A DNA stretch of 64,000 nt from Zhengitettix transpicula (taxonomy: Eukaryota; Arthropoda; Insecta; Orthoptera; Tetrigidae): contig JAYJMR010000049.1 of the NCBI GenBank assembly GCA_037074705.1, positions 107,244 through 171,243 of the forward strand, written 5' to 3'. Under the pieces are notes generated by a model, which saw only the letters and a list, made by a program, of their open reading frames with translations, was not told the DNA's origin and made no database searches. The translations under genes and the position numbers were made by a program. Positions 62,501 through 64,000 of the stretch are shown here, in pieces. Numbering within the stretch: the first letter of the stretch is position 1; each line of letters starts with the position of its first letter.

Positions 62501-64000
62501 TTCTTGGTTGGTGAAATTCCAAACTTGTTGTCGAAACGTCGAAATATTACGATATATTAATTAATATTAATGGATTAAGATTTTAGAAGTGCTGGTTTGA
62601 GTAATTTTTATAAAGAACGAGTCATTTATTATGAAATAAGACTTTGTTATTTGAAGATTCTTGGTTGGTGAAATTCCAAACTTGTCGTCGAAACGTTGAA
62701 ATATTACGATATATTAATTAATATTAATGGATTAAGATTTTAGAAGTGCAGGTTTGAGTAATTTTTATAAAGAACGAGTCATTTATTATGAAATAAGACT
62801 TTGTTATTTGAAGATTCTTGGTTGGTGAAATTCCAAACTTGTCGTCGAAACGTCGAAATATTACGATATATTAATTAATATTAATGGATTAAGATTTTAG
62901 AAGTGCAGGTTTGAGTAATTTTTATAAAGAACGAGTCATTTATTATGAAATAAGACTTTGTTATTTGAAGATTCTTGGTTGGTGAAATTCCAAACTTGTC
63001 GTCGAAACGTCGAAATATTACGATATATTAAATAATATTAATGGATTAAGATTTTAGAAGTGCAGGTTTGAGTAATTTTTATAAAGAACGAGTCATTTAT
63101 TAAGAAATAAGGCTTTGTTATTTGAAGATTCTTGGTTGGTGAAATTCCAAACTTGTTGTCGAAACGTCGAAATATTACGATATATTAATTAATATTAATG
63201 GATTAAGATTTTAGAAGTGCTGGTTTGAGTAATTTTTATAAAGAACGAGTCATTTATTATGAAATAAGACTTTGTTATTTGAAGATTCTTGGTTGGTGAA
63301 ATTCCAAACTTGTCGTCGAGACGTCGAAATATTACGATATATTAATTAATATTAATGGATTAAGATTTTAGAAGTGCAGGTTTGAGTAATTTTTATAAAG
63401 AACGAGTCATTTATTATGAAATAAGACTTTGTTATTTGAAGATTCTTGGTTGGTGAAATCCAAACTTGTCGTCGAAACGTCGAAATATTACGATATATTA
63501 ATTAATATTAATGGATTAAGATTTTAGAAGTGCTGGTTTGAGTAATTTTTATAAAGAACGAGTCATTTATTATGAAATAAGACTTTGTTATTTGAAGATT
63601 CTTGGTTGGTGAAATTCCAAACTTGTCGTCGAAACGTCGAAATATTTTGATATATTAATTAATATTAATGGATTAAGATTTTAGAAGTGCTGGTTTGAGT
63701 AATTTTTATAAAGAACGAGTCATTTATTATGAAATAAGACTTTGTTATTTGAAGATCCTTGGTTGGTGAAATTCCAAACTTGTGGTCGAAACGTCGAAAT
63801 ATTACGATATATTAAATAATATTAATGGATTAAGATTTTAGAAGTGCAGGTTTGAGTAATTTTTATAAAGAACGAGTCATTTATTATGAAATAAGACTTT
63901 GTTATTTGAAGATTCTTGGTTGGTGAAATTCCAAACTTGTCGTCGAAACGTCGAAATATTACGATATATTAATTAATATTAATGGATTAAGATTTTAGAA

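Larger units (their letters stand above)
48590..64000 (+). repeat. 157-bp satellite array, right segment
   Basis: About 98 monomers in the same orientation as the other segments, running off the window. The first 500 bp next to the LTR are disturbed: about 17 bp are missing near 48757 between two attc repeats, and about 56 bp are missing at 49068-49071, where ggtgaaa joins aggattaag. The rest is regular. No gene was seen. Confidence 0.97.

Noticed and set aside
1..64000. CENP-B box in the satellite monomer
   Set aside because: The stretch cttgtcgtcgaaacgtcga shares GAAACG with the box, but the required TTCG and CGGG positions do not match.

Overview
This window is repetitive DNA from an animal nuclear genome, probably an insect or other arthropod. 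That reading rests on an AT-rich tandem satellite, a Helitron with insect-like ends, an LTR retroelement, and a broken copy of vigilin, a gene known only from eukaryotes. I found no intact cellular gene, no tRNA or rRNA gene and nothing prokaryotic. The species cannot be told from the sequence.

Layout. (1) About 46 kb of the 64 kb is one head-to-tail satellite of 157-bp monomers, all in the same orientation. It lies at 1-1025, 5988-35595 and 48590-64000 and amounts to roughly 290 monomers. Marker variants recur at fixed multiples of 157 bp, so blocks of 4, 6, 7, 12, 13-15, 18, 19 and about 22 monomers have been copied locally. (2) At 1026-5987 a 4962-bp non-autonomous Helitron sits precisely between a host A and T, starting TC and ending CTAG. 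A paralogous satellite block at 8341/8342 preserves the empty site. The element is a stack of degenerate ends and internal tandem repeats and has no Rep/helicase gene. (3) At 35596-48589 lies a tandem LTR retroelement ordered internal-LTR-internal-LTR, with a unit length near 6.84 kb. Its 607-bp LTRs run TGTAACG...CGTTACA, with a polypurine tract before each and a primer-binding site after the first. The upstream unit has lost its 5' LTR, leader and the start of gag.

Each retroelement unit holds a broken gag with a zinc-knuckle-like end. About 0.8 kb downstream lies a roughly 1.36-kb multiply disabled stretch of vigilin (HDLBP/Dp1, a multi-KH RNA-binding protein), spanning about KH2 to KH8. 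After that come about 2.8 kb of AT-rich sequence. I saw no protease, reverse transcriptase, RNase H or integrase, so the element looks non-autonomous, with a captured host fragment.

How the parts relate. The satellite is the host platform and the two mobile elements are insertions into it. The two retroelement units are almost identical over about 5 kb but differ by about 4-5 percent in the first 350 bp of the upstream unit. This points to recombination, gene conversion or an assembly junction. The most notable features are the vigilin fragment carried by an LTR element, the Helitron with several candidate ends plus an internal empty-site control, and the layered higher-order structure of the satellite.
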